Assembly: GCA_910578285.1 (NCBI GenBank)
Contig: CAJTQL010000001.1
Span: 124,001 to 188,000, forward strand
Length of the DNA: 64,000 nucleotides
Reading direction: 5' to 3'
Source of the DNA: an uncultured Helicobacteraceae bacterium
GTDB lineage: Bacteria; Campylobacterota; Campylobacteria; Campylobacterales; Helicobacteraceae
Shown: positions 18,035 to 25,904 of the stretch, in pieces
Layout of the letters: each line of letters opens with the position of its first letter
How positions within the stretch are numbered: position 1 is the first letter of the stretch
Program-made: the position numbers and the translations under genes
The notes under the pieces: generated by a model
The model's database searches: none
What the model saw: only the letters and a program-made list of their open reading frames with translations
What the model was told of the DNA's origin: nothing

Positions 18035-18804
18035 CTTTCGCAAACCTAAGCGGGGGGCGCGATAGCAGCGCTATGGTTGTGCGCTGGCTCGAGCGAGGCG
18101 AGAAGCTTGATTATGTGCTGTTTTGCGATACGGGATTCGAGTTTGCAGAGATGTATGAATACATTGACAAGCTCGATGAATACTTGCAAAAGCGCTTTGA
18201 AATCGCAATTACGCGCCTTGATTCACGCGGCGAGATTGAGAAGTGGGCTTTTGGGCAAAGAATCACGCGCGGTGAGCGTGCGGGGCAGTTTCGCGGGCTT
18301 CCAAGACGGCTTGGCAAAGATTATTGCACGCGGGAGACGAAAATATATCCAAGTAAGCGCTTTGTGCTTTCAAAAAGTCAGCAAAAATTTAGAAATTGCG
18401 TGCTGATTGGCTACACGTACGCTGAAGTGCAGCGCGGGCGCGTGAGCAATTTGGATTACGCGACCGCGCGCTACCCTTTGCATGAATGGCATTGGAATGA
18501 GCGTGAGTGCGAGGAGTTTCTCAAGGCACGCGGAATCGCGAACCCGCTGTATCGGCATTTCACGCGCACGGGCTGCTACCTTTGCCCCAAACAAAGCATG
18601 CGTTCGCTTTATAAATTGTTTAGGCATTATCCGCAATATTTTCAAAAAATGCTCGAAATGGAATCGCGTGCAAATGCCCTAAACGCGGTAAATACGCGGT
18701 TTTTTGGCAAGGGGCTATGCGAAATCGCGGAAGATTTCAAATATCGACAAGATAGCCTAATCAGCGATGACTATGCCGAAAATGAAACGTGTTTTTGTAA
18801 ATGA
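18031..18804 (+). CDS. Phosphoadenosine phosphosulfate reductase-family protein
   Basis: The 257-residue protein has the PP-loop signature SGGRDSSAMV at residues ~7-16, which binds the phosphates of ATP or an adenylylated substrate. Also seen are FCDTGFEF, the RITRGERAG segment, and C-terminal cysteines CYLCPKQ and CFCK. True CysH proteins reduce PAPS for cysteine synthesis. Copies on phages and islands more often serve nucleotide or DNA chemistry, as DndC does in phosphorothioation. No other dnd or cys gene is present here, so the substrate is unknown. The ATG at 18,031 overlaps the preceding stop; the TTG four codons upstream lacks a clear site. Confidence 0.75.
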   Translation: MTFANLSGGRDSSAMVVRWLERGEKLDYVLFCDTGFEFAEMYEYIDKLDEYLQKRFEIAITRLDSRGEIEKWAFGQRITRGERAGQFRGLPRRLGKDYCTRETKIYPSKRFVLSKSQQKFRNCVLIGYTYAEVQRGRVSNLDYATARYPLHEWHWNERECEEFLKARGIANPLYRHFTRTGCYLCPKQSMRSLYKLFRHYPQYFQKMLEMESRANALNAVNTRFFGKGLCEIAEDFKYRQDSLISDDYAENETCFCK

Positions 18805-18815
18805 AAGGGGGAGAA

Positions 18816-19019
18816 ATGTGTGAAGATGATTATTTTGAGCCGATTGAGCTGCGCGGGGACGAAAGCCCAGAGCTTCGCGAGGCTTTGTTGGAGTTTGATA
18901 GCGTCATGAAGGCAATTGACGAGGGAGATTTTACGCAACTACATAAAGTGCGAGGAATCATAGAAAGAATTCAAAGGCTGAAGTGGCAGGAAAAGGGGGA
19001 GAAATGTTGCGATTCTTGA
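18816..19019 (+). CDS. Small acidic protein of unknown function, 67 aa
   Basis: The product begins MCEDDYFEPIELRGDESPEL and is a soluble, acidic, helical protein of no family I know. I place the start at 18,816 because GGGGGAG lies two to three bases before it; an upstream ATG at 18,801 overlaps the previous stop and is also possible. Its 3' end overlaps the next gene. It is part of the small-gene operon. Confidence 0.55.
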   Translation: MCEDDYFEPIELRGDESPELREALLEFDSVMKAIDEGDFTQLHKVRGIIERIQRLKWQEKGEKCCDS

Positions 19020-19222
19020 GTTTGGAATATTGGAAAGCGCGGATTTGTGGCTATAAAAAGCCAAGCGATACGCAGGGCTGTATTGGCATTGTCACGATAA
19101 CGTGCCCACATTGTGGGCAGATGTGCAAAGTTTTTTTTGAGAATGACGCGAATGGATATGTTTGCAAAAACTGCGAACGTGTCTATAACCTTGAAGTTAG
19201 GATTGTCGTTTGGAAAGGATAA
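19004..19222 (+). CDS. Zinc-ribbon protein, 72 aa
   Basis: Two CxxC knuckles, CPHCG and CKNC, about 20 residues apart mark a zinc ribbon (residues ~28-55). The start at 19,004 follows GGGGGAG, the same unusual site as the gene before it. A small DNA-, RNA- or protein-binding role is likely but not determined. The upstream frame continues to a GTG at 18,983, which overlaps the previous gene more deeply. Confidence 0.6.
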   Translation: MLRFLSLEYWKARICGYKKPSDTQGCIGIVTITCPHCGQMCKVFFENDANGYVCKNCERVYNLEVRIVVWKG

Positions 19223-19225
19223 GAA

Positions 19226-19399
19226 ATGAGCGAGAAACTCGCATTTGTGGCTGTTTTGGTTGTTGTGGTTTTGCTGGGAATTGTTGCTGCGCCATTGTTT
19301 GTCGCGCTCGTTTTTATCGGCGCTGCACTTGTTGCTGTCGGGATTCCGTTGTTGTTTGGCATTATGATGTTGAGCATGATGTGTGAAGCGGAGGGGTGA
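19226..19399 (+). CDS. 57-aa membrane protein with two hydrophobic spans
   Basis: The product begins MSEKLAFVAVLVVVVLLG and is almost entirely hydrophobic, with spans at about residues 5-25 and 28-50. AAAGGA precedes the start by a few bases, and the gene follows the zinc-ribbon gene by three bases, so it closes the operon. I cannot name a family. A holin-like or membrane-toxin role is possible but unsupported. Confidence 0.5.
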   Translation: MSEKLAFVAVLVVVVLLGIVAAPLFVALVFIGAALVAVGIPLLFGIMMLSMMCEAEG

Positions 19400-19477
19400 G
19401 TGAGAAAATACACACGCGCCCCGCGTTTTAAGCAATCTAAAAGCATAAATGGGCTATACTGGATTCAATGAGGCTAG

Positions 19478-19553
19478 CCGCTGGTATGCCTTGAACCCGA
19501 TACTATCTAGGGGGCATACTTCAGCAAAGGCTCTCTTGCTGTGATAGTGCAAG
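19478..19553. repeat. Inverted repeat with two hairpins, right copy
   Basis: This is the inverted partner of 15,920-15,995, ending 17 bases before the stop codon of the orphan tip gene at 19,571. The blocks that form both hairpins and the complementary loops are conserved, while connecting bases differ. The two repeats bracket the Panacea operon and the small-gene operon (about 3.5 kb). Confidence 0.7.
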
Positions 19554-19570
19554 AGTAGCATCGGCTTGTC

Positions 19571-20107
19571 TCATTTCTTTATGTATTTAATGACTACATT
19601 TCTGCCATTAAGAATTTCATTGAGCCTATTTCCTCTTGCATCAAAATAATATGTCTTGAAATTTATCTTGCCATTTTTGCTAATTCCAATCCCAAATAAA
19701 GACATAATGTTTTTACCCTTATCATAGAATGGCTTATAAAAATATGTGCTAGGAACACTTCTACCATTCTTGGGTTTTTCAACAATAAATAGCGGGTCTC
19801 TGAATGTGCTAAAGAAACCACCCTTAATGTTTTCTCTGTTTTTGTAATATGTATTTTTCGTGAAATGTATAAAAGCATCTTCAATCTCCACAACCACATC
19901 TTGATAAGGTGTTTTGATAATGCCTCTATTGCCATCAATCGAATCAAACAATCCCGTAAATTCCTCGATATTCTTAAAGGGGCTTGCGGGCATTATCTCC
20001 ACATCTTTTGTGGCAATCGCTCGTTCAATGCATGCCTGCAATTCCTCATGAAACACCTCGCGGCTCTTGTGCTGCGAAGTCATCATCGAAACTTTGACGT
20101 TGTTCAT
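19571..20107 (-). CDS. Orphan toxin-tip homologue (copy of the giant protein's C-terminal domain A)
   Basis: The 178-residue protein aligns along nearly its whole length with the last ~165 residues of the giant protein: KSREVFHEELQACIE, SPFKNIEEFTGLFDSIDGN, IKTPYQDVVVEIEDAF, GGFFSTFRDPLFIVEK and YFYKPFYDKGKNIMSLFGIGI. It lies in the opposite orientation, and its 3' end, like that of tip A, abuts the hairpin inverted repeat. The ATG at 20,107 lacks a clear Shine-Dalgarno. It may be a stored alternative tip, a free-standing nuclease, or a relic. The family resembles PBECR/barnase-like phage nucleases; activity is inferred. Confidence 0.7.
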   Translation of the reverse strand: MNNVKVSMMTSQHKSREVFHEELQACIERAIATKDVEIMPASPFKNIEEFTGLFDSIDGNRGIIKTPYQDVVVEIEDAFIHFTKNTYYKNRENIKGGFFSTFRDPLFIVEKPKNGRSVPSTYFYKPFYDKGKNIMSLFGIGISKNGKINFKTYYFDARGNRLNEILNGRNVVIKYIKK

Positions 20108-20125
20108 TGTGCTATTTTGATTATT

Positions 20126-20434
20126 TTAGGCGCTGTTTCCATTGTTTTCTCCTTGTGTTTGTTTTTGTTGTTTTTGTCGCGCATATTTAGCGCGTTGTCT
20201 GCATGCGTTGCTGCAATATTTTGCTTTTTTATGCGCAAGAAACTCTTTACCGCACATCTTACAAATGTGTGGAAACTTGTTTAACTCTCTAAACAATTCT
20301 GAAGCCTTAATCTCTTTGCCGCAATGTGGGCAAAGTGTTTTGATTTCTGTTTCCGTTGCTTCCTCCTTGCGCGCTGTTTGCGTGCTTTTTAATTTTGATG
20401 TTGGAATTATAACACTTTTTCGTAATCGTGTCAA
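20126..20434 (-). CDS. Zinc-finger protein with two Cys clusters
   Basis: Visible clusters are CPHCG (near residue 35) and CKMCGKEF followed by YCSNACRQRAKYAR, a pattern of small zinc-binding, RNA- or DNA-contacting proteins. The start is doubtful. The only usual start codon is a TTG at 20,434, but a TATAAT lies inside the frame at 20,406-20,411 and AAGGAGG at 20,362-20,368 has no ATG, GTG or TTG after it. The gene may therefore start at a non-standard codon or be damaged. It lies 18 bases upstream of the orphan tip gene on the same strand. Confidence 0.5.
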   Translation of the reverse strand: MTRLRKSVIIPTSKLKSTQTARKEEATETEIKTLCPHCGKEIKASELFRELNKFPHICKMCGKEFLAHKKAKYCSNACRQRAKYARQKQQKQTQGENNGNSA

Positions 20435-21060
20435 GTGTTTTTGCGAGAAATTTTGAAACTTTATCGAAAGTTTTTTATTTTCCCTATTTTGCGTGGTTGT
20501 GGGCGCTAGAAATTTTTGTTGTTGGGGGGCTTTGGCGCGTGATTCTGTTTTGAATTTGGATTTTTTTATGTTTTGCGTTGTGGAATCGTGCGGGAGTTTG
20601 TGCCGCTTTTGCCTTGCGCGTGGCTCTGTTTGGGCTTTGTGGTGTGCGTTGTGCGGTTTTGGGCGCGCGTGATTCTGTTTTGGTTTTGGATTTTGGAGAC
20701 ATTGGCTTCAAAAAAGAAAGTCTGCTTGTTTTTGTCTCTTTTTTGGGGAAGCGCTCATTATTTGGGAAATCGGCAAAAATGAAAAATGGCAATTTTTTGG
20801 GGGATTGTGTTTCAGGTTCAGAGATTGGCTTTTTAAAGGTTGGATTAAGAAATAGCAAAAAACAAGGGGCATTTTGGCACAAATTTGGCACACTCTGTGT
20901 CGCCTCTTTTTGCAAGCGCGTTATTGTCGGGATTGTAGCGCTTGTGTGGTAACACAATGAGCTTCCCCATTTTTCGATGTGCCAAAAATCAAAAGCCCCA
21001 CCTTGCGCCAACAAGTGTGCCACAAAGCGCTTTTTTGCGCCGTTTTTTCTGCCATTTGCG
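20435..21060. other. Stretch without a supportable gene
   Basis: Frames open here on both strands are low in complexity or lack start sites. The plus strand is T-, G- and GTGCG-rich, with repeated short words (TTTGTGCCGC, GTGATTCTGTTTTG twice). I see no conserved motif. It may be decayed DNA between the tip cassettes. Confidence 0.5.
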
Positions 21061-22943
21061 CCACAAAGCAATCTCTAAGGAGATTCAAGAAGAATGGATA
21101 AGCACATTTGGGTTGAAAAACATCGAGGATAGCATTGAGATTGCATTGCCCGATGTTGTTGGAGAAAAAATAGGGAAAAATATCCGCATTAATGTTGGTA
21201 GCCTCTTGAAAATGGTTGCACAAAAACGCGAGAAATACATCGGCGAGCTTGCAAAGGTTTTAGAAAAACCAGAACTCGTACTCGGTGATGATACGATTCT
21301 GATTCTAGCAAGACATTAAAAGAGAAGGATTTCTTTGTGAATGCGAGCGTGGATAAGGGAGAATATTTCGTCAGTATTTCTAATGGAATCAAAGAAGCGA
21401 ATAATCTTAGGAATAAAATACAAAATGGAATGGAAATCCTCTATCAGTCTCCAAACGCCAATTCAAACTTGCAAACGCTTTTACAGGTGAACGCTTTTCC
21501 ACCAACAAGACCGACAAGGGCGATTCTACCCCACCAAACATTAAAGGCAGCTTAGAAAAAGGAGAGACGCACGAAAGCCTGCAACAGCAGCTACAACAAA
21601 TCAACCGCGAGCTTGCCACAAACAGAGAAAAGATGGACAAGGCAATGCCCAAAGACTTGCCAAAATTGCGCGAGATTCACCGCGAGTTGTTGGACAAGAA
21701 AAAGCAAATTAGGGCAGAGATTGACAAGGACAAAGACATTGAGATATTACAGAATCGGAAGGCAGAGGATAGAAGCGAGGCGATGAGTGCGAATTGGGAA
21801 TTGGCAAGTGATGTGGGATTAGAGCGATTCTTAAAGCTATACGATACCAAACAACAAAAGGCAATCCGCGACTTGATTGATTCTACCAATGAGCGCCCCG
21901 ATATGGAATATATCGACAAGAATGGCACAATCAATAAAGTCAAGAAAGTGTTGGACACATCAAGCAATTCTCTCAAAGACACATTACGACCAGAGGCACA
22001 AACAACCAAAGACGAAGTGCAATATTTTATATTGAGTGATGATAAGGGGCAGATGAGCTTTCGCCAGCTCGACATCAACACACTAAAAAAAGAGCTCAAA
22101 GAGGCAAAGACAATGCGCTTAAGGGGCAAAAGGATAGATAGCAATATCCACGCAGGCAGCGGAATTGTAACAGGCAGCATTGCGGGGCTTGAAACAGACG
22201 AACAAGGCAATATGAGCTTTAATCCCGAGAACTTTATCAAAGGCTTTTTGGCAGGGGCAGCGGGGAGCAAGGCAATATCTAGCGCCTTGCAACATCTTGC
22301 CAACAATCCCGAGCACAAGAAAAAGGCGATAGATGTTATCGCGCAATCGTTGGCAAAAAATGTGCCCGATACGCTCAAGAAATATCCCCTCTTAGAGCTC
22401 GTGTTGCCCCGCAAGATAAGCACAAGCGCGCAAGGATTGCAAGCACAAACACAAACGATGATAAGCAAGCTCGAGCAAAAAGAGAAACGAGGCTTGTTTA
22501 ATGTGGTTTATAACAACAAGAATGCGACAAAGATTTATAAAGATTTGGAGAGGATTGATGAGGCGATAGTGTTGGAAAGGGGCTTTGAAAACAAAAAACA
22601 TAAAGGATACGGCGCACAACATATCTTGAAACACATACAAGATGAGCAAGCAGAGGGATATGTTACAAAATATGAGGTAGTCAATCTAGGAAAAAATGTG
22701 CGTGCATTCTTAAAAGACAATGAGCCTTTTATTGATTCAAATGGCGCAAGGATTTATGAATGGCAAGACAAAGAGGGAGTGAGGTTTCGTTTGGTTGTAG
22801 GTGATATGGGCAAAGCCCCTACTACAACGGATAGGATGCCAAACGCTTTAGCTTTGCCAGAACACATTATAACATTCTATTCTGATAGAAATCTTAAAAA
22901 TCCTATGCAATTCAAGAATCCTGCATTGAGGGGGGCAAAATGA
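21061..22943 (+). pseudogene. Silent 3' cassette: frameshifted third nuclease module, direct-repeat linker and alternative tip B
   Basis: Three frames together read as one protein end. First comes a nuclease-like module (AISKEIQEEW, KREKYIGELAKVLEKPELVL, then KTLKEKDFFVNASVD, SNGIKEANNLRNKI, EILYQSPNA). The frame breaks near 21,310 (one A apparently missing) and again between 21,450 and 21,490. Next is the same DSTPPNIKGSLEKGE junction and 751-bp linker as in the giant gene. Last is a different tip (22,272-22,943; GYGAQHILKHIQDE, RFRLVVGDMGKAP, LPEHIITFYSD). The 436-codon frame from 21,633 is intact but has no ribosome-binding site. It looks like a donor cassette, expressed only if recombined onto the giant gene. 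Confidence 0.7.
21521..22271 (+). repeat. Long direct repeat, right copy (751 bp)
   Basis: Matches 14,514-15,264 with no difference seen in the parts compared. Past its right end the two copies diverge completely within a codon (ILSNPK in the left, AISSAL in the right), which is the expected signature of a tip-exchange point. Confidence 0.9.
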
Positions 22944-23101
22944 TAGCGTGTCATTGCGAACCTCCGCTTTGTGATGATGTATTATATCGACGTTAAAGAC
23001 TAAAAAAGTGATAAAAGTTTATGATAAGGCATATAGCCTTAAAGATGAGTCGGGTTGTGCTTGTCTGTTGCAAAAACGTCATCAACAGATATGCAATGAA
23101 A

Positions 23102-24493
23102 TCATTCTGCTCGTTCCTCACAAGGAGAAAAAACATGATTTGGGCTCACATGAACAATCATTCCTGTGTTGTTTGCAAGCATAGTTTGCAAATATTTTCT
23201 TGCAACAAATTCGGGCTGCAGTAGAATGCTAGATTCATTGCCAAAATTGGCAATGCGCATTGGTGTGCGTGTTCGCCCGGGAATCACACAATTCACAGCA
23301 ATGTTTTCTACACTCCATTCATCACTAAGCGCTTGGGTGAGATTGATAATGCTTGCCTTAAGCGAAGAATAAATGCAATATCCCTCTCTACCCTTGCTAA
23401 AACTGCTTGAGCTTGTTAGAATCAACATTCCATGCGAACGCAACAAATGAGGATAAGCAGCTTTAGCCACATAGAGATTCCCTGTGTAGTTTGTAGCAAC
23501 AAGCTCTTCTATTTGCGCATTTTCTGTTTGCACAAGTGGCTGTTTATAGAGAATTCCTGCAAGATTCATGATGGCATCAATTCTGCCATTTTTTTCAGCA
23601 ATGTCGCAAAATACAGATTCTAATGCGGCATAATTGCAAATATCTACACCCATGCGGCGCGAAAGGGCAAATGCCTTTGCGCCATATTGTGTCGCAATCT
23701 GTACAATGCTTGCCCCAATGCCGCTTGTCCCGCCCAAAACGACAATCACTTTGTCTTTTAGACGTGCAATTGTTTGTGTAACATTGCTTGTTTTTAAATA
23801 GAACAAATGCTCGATATAAGCGAGGTCTTGCACATGGGTTAGTTTGTGGTTATCGTGTTCTCCCTTGACAACACCAATCTGTGCTTGGGGGCAATAGGCA
23901 AGCAAAAGCCCGCAATCATCAGAGAAAGTATCAAGTTTGGGATTCTCTTTGTATGCTTGGTGGTATGCAGCATAGAGTTGCGCAAATCTAAAGCCCTGCG
24001 GCGTTTGTCCATAATAGAGATTCTCGCGTTTAGGAATATGAGAAATGATACCATTTTTTGCTTCAAGAATCGTATCAATCGCTAAAACGGCAGTGTCGAT
24101 AGCATCATAGTTTTCTAGCGCACAAAGTGCTTGCAAAAGCACATTAGAACTCAAAAGTGGACGCACAGAATCATGCACAAGCACACGCGCATTGGGTTCT
24201 ATCTGTGGCGCTAGGGCTTGTAGGGCGCAAAAAGTGGATTGATTGCGCGTTTGCCCACCTTTGATAATCAAAATGGGCTTGTTGGCATAGTTTGCAAAAA
24301 GCTTTTGCGTTTGTTCGATATATTCGGCACAAACAACAAGGACAATTTGAGAAATTTCTGGGCATTCATAGAATACATGCACGCTGTGTTCTAGGCAAGT
24401 TTTTCCTGCAAATTTTAAGAATTGCTTAGGAATGCTAAACCCAAGTCTCTCCCCTTTACCCCCCGCAAGAATAATGGCAACATTATGTGGCAT
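23102..24493 (-). CDS. Bifunctional CDP-ribitol synthase-like protein (cytidylyltransferase fused to SDR reductase)
   Basis: Residues 1-225 form an IspD-type cytidylyltransferase (ILAGGKGERLGFSIPKQF, GGQTRNQSTF, VHDSVRP). Residues ~245-460 form a short-chain dehydrogenase (VVLGGTSGIGASI nucleotide loop, NLAGILYKQP, SSSSS with YCIYSSLKAS as the Ser-Tyr-Lys active site). The same fusion in Haemophilus influenzae Bcs1/Acs1 reduces ribulose-5-phosphate and makes CDP-ribitol for capsule. A similar surface-glycan role is likely here. The gene lies 51 bases downstream of a phase-variable methyltransferase gene on the same strand. The exact pentitol is not settled by sequence. Confidence 0.8.
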   Translation of the reverse strand: MPHNVAIILAGGKGERLGFSIPKQFLKFAGKTCLEHSVHVFYECPEISQIVLVVCAEYIEQTQKLFANYANKPILIIKGGQTRNQSTFCALQALAPQIEPNARVLVHDSVRPLLSSNVLLQALCALENYDAIDTAVLAIDTILEAKNGIISHIPKRENLYYGQTPQGFRFAQLYAAYHQAYKENPKLDTFSDDCGLLLAYCPQAQIGVVKGEHDNHKLTHVQDLAYIEHLFYLKTSNVTQTIARLKDKVIVVLGGTSGIGASIVQIATQYGAKAFALSRRMGVDICNYAALESVFCDIAEKNGRIDAIMNLAGILYKQPLVQTENAQIEELVATNYTGNLYVAKAAYPHLLRSHGMLILTSSSSFSKGREGYCIYSSLKASIINLTQALSDEWSVENIAVNCVIPGRTRTPMRIANFGNESSILLQPEFVARKYLQTMLANNTGMIVHVSPNHVFSPCEERAE

Positions 24494-24544
24494 TTGTCCT
24501 CTCCTTATTTTGCTCTAGCTTCACAACCTCTTGCATCAAGCCCA

Positions 24545-25412
24545 TCACCCTTTTGTTAAAGCTATGCTTGCAGAATCACCAATGGGCACAAACGACACAT
24601 GATTTTTTTGCGCAAATTCATTCACTGCTTGCAGCACACCAACAAAGAGTGGGTCGAAATAATCATCAACCAAAATCACTCCACCACTCACGAGACGTGG
24701 ATAGAAAAACTCAAGTCCAGCTAAAATGGGGTCGTATAAGTCCGTGTCCAAACTCACAAAGCAAAAACGTTCGTCTTCGAGCCCCTTTGCTGTTTGGGGA
24801 AACCAACCTTTGCGTACAATGCAATTTTGCGCATAGGGCATTTTAGAAAGGACAAGTTCTACACTTGTGTTGGTAAAAACATGCAAAAAAGATTGCACTT
24901 CAGGAATCTCGCGTTCCATATCTTGCGGCGCGAAGCTCTCGAAAATGTCGAAGAGATAGAGTTTTTTAGTAGGAAAATGCAAATTGATAAGCCGCGCAAA
25001 CTCGCCGCGATAGACGCCGCATTCGGCAACATCGCCAGCAAGATTGCGTTCTTTAGCGACTTTTGCAAAGTTTTCTAAAAATGTGTGGCGCGCTGTGCTA
25101 CGGGCGGTAACGAGGCTAATATCGATTTTGTGGCTTGGGATTTTAAGCTCGGATTCGAGCTGCTGCACCACCTCACGATGGCACATATAGGTCGAGACAA
25201 GTACCTTATCAAAATGAAGCTCAAGCAGAATCTGTGGAGGCTTTATCTCATAAGCAAGCGTTTGCCCCCCCCCCCGCAGAATCGAGGGTAACTCTCTTAC
25301 CCTGCTTTGCTGTGTCGTTATCAACAAAACAAAGAATCTCATGCCCTTGCTCCAAAATCTTATGGGCATATCGAGGACCCGATAGCCCTGCACCAAAAAT
25401 GACAACTTTCAT
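24545..25412 (-). CDS. Phase-variable TylF-type methyltransferase with N-terminal Rossmann domain (OFF: G11)
   Basis: The true start is the ATG at 25,412 (GGAG upstream). The first ~49 codons read MKVVIFGAGLSGPRYAHKIL...CFVDNDTAKQGK, a nucleotide-binding domain, then enter a run of 11 G (plus-strand C, 25,265-25,275). With 11 G the frame hits TGA six codons later; 10 or 13 G would join the downstream frame. That frame encodes a TylF/NovP-like SAM methyltransferase (DVAECGVYRGEFARLI, YLFDIFESF, SLDTDLYDP, GGVILVDDYFDP). Such enzymes O-methylate sugars on surface glycans. A paralogue with the same tract lies at 35,002-35,869. Confidence 0.85.
25265..25275 (-). repeat. Homopolymer tract G11 inside methyltransferase gene 1
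   Basis: Eleven C on the plus strand (G on the coding strand), well within the length range at which slipped-strand changes are frequent in Helicobacter and Campylobacter. The coding frame is restored by loss of one G. Confidence 0.95.
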
Positions 25413-25573
25413 AATACTCCTTTAAATATGGAAAGATTAGAAACTAAAAAAACTTGAAGCAAAAAAATGTTCTTCCTTGTTTTGATAGATTCTTAATTGT
25501 TTGCGAACACGCAATCATTGAACAGGCAAGGAATCCTTACACATGACCTCACGATAACAAAGAGAGCACTCAC

Positions 25574-25876
25574 TCATGAATCCTCACTCATTTCTGTCTC
25601 TTTCAACAAGATTTTCATGATGGCTTCGTTCGTCTCTGGATTCTTGTATTCCTGCACAAATTCGTCTAAAGCATTCAAGATGACGTCAAAATCTTTTGGA
25701 TTATTCCGCCGAAATTCTAAAATACTCTCGACAATTTCCATTGTCGATTCGATGCGCACCTTTTTATCGTCTGATGCCGCATTCTGAATGCTTGATTTGA
25801 GGCTAAAGCCTAATTTTCCAATCTTCACCATACTTAATGGGTGTTTGCGGAGATTTTTCCATAAAATATAGCCCAT
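25574..25876 (-). CDS. Small helical protein, last gene of the five-gene cassette
   Basis: I do not recognise it. The frame encodes a charged helical protein (KKVRIESTMEIVESILEFRRN, DVILNALDEFVQEYK). The start is uncertain. The strong AAGGAGG site at the end of the upstream gene serves an ATG at 25,908 in another frame, which ends after 24 codons at 25,834. The ATG at 25,876 and the ATG 15 codons later have no clear site. A frameshift or a coupled leader peptide are both possible. Confidence 0.5.
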   Translation of the reverse strand: MGYILWKNLRKHPLSMVKIGKLGFSLKSSIQNAASDDKKVRIESTMEIVESILEFRRNNPKDFDVILNALDEFVQEYKNPETNEAIMKILLKETEMSEDS

Positions 25877-25904
25877 GTTTTTAATAGAATGACGTAGGCG
25901 TTAT

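Noticed and set aside
19400..19470. 23-codon GTG-started frame after the 57-aa membrane protein gene
   Set aside because: Too short, no ribosome-binding site of its own, and no conservation visible; not supported.
20578..20952. 124-codon plus-strand frame opposite the one above
   Set aside because: Cys/Val/Leu-rich chance translation with no start signal or homology that I recognise.
20484..21071. 195-codon minus-strand frame
   Set aside because: Low-complexity Lys/Pro/Thr composition, no ribosome-binding site, no motif; looks like a chance frame in T/G-rich DNA.
24545..25405. 286-codon frame read straight through the poly-G tract from an upstream ATG
   Set aside because: Its first ~46 residues are the wrong register of the true N-terminal domain (FGAG...CFVDND). 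The real start is the ATG at 25,412 in the other frame.
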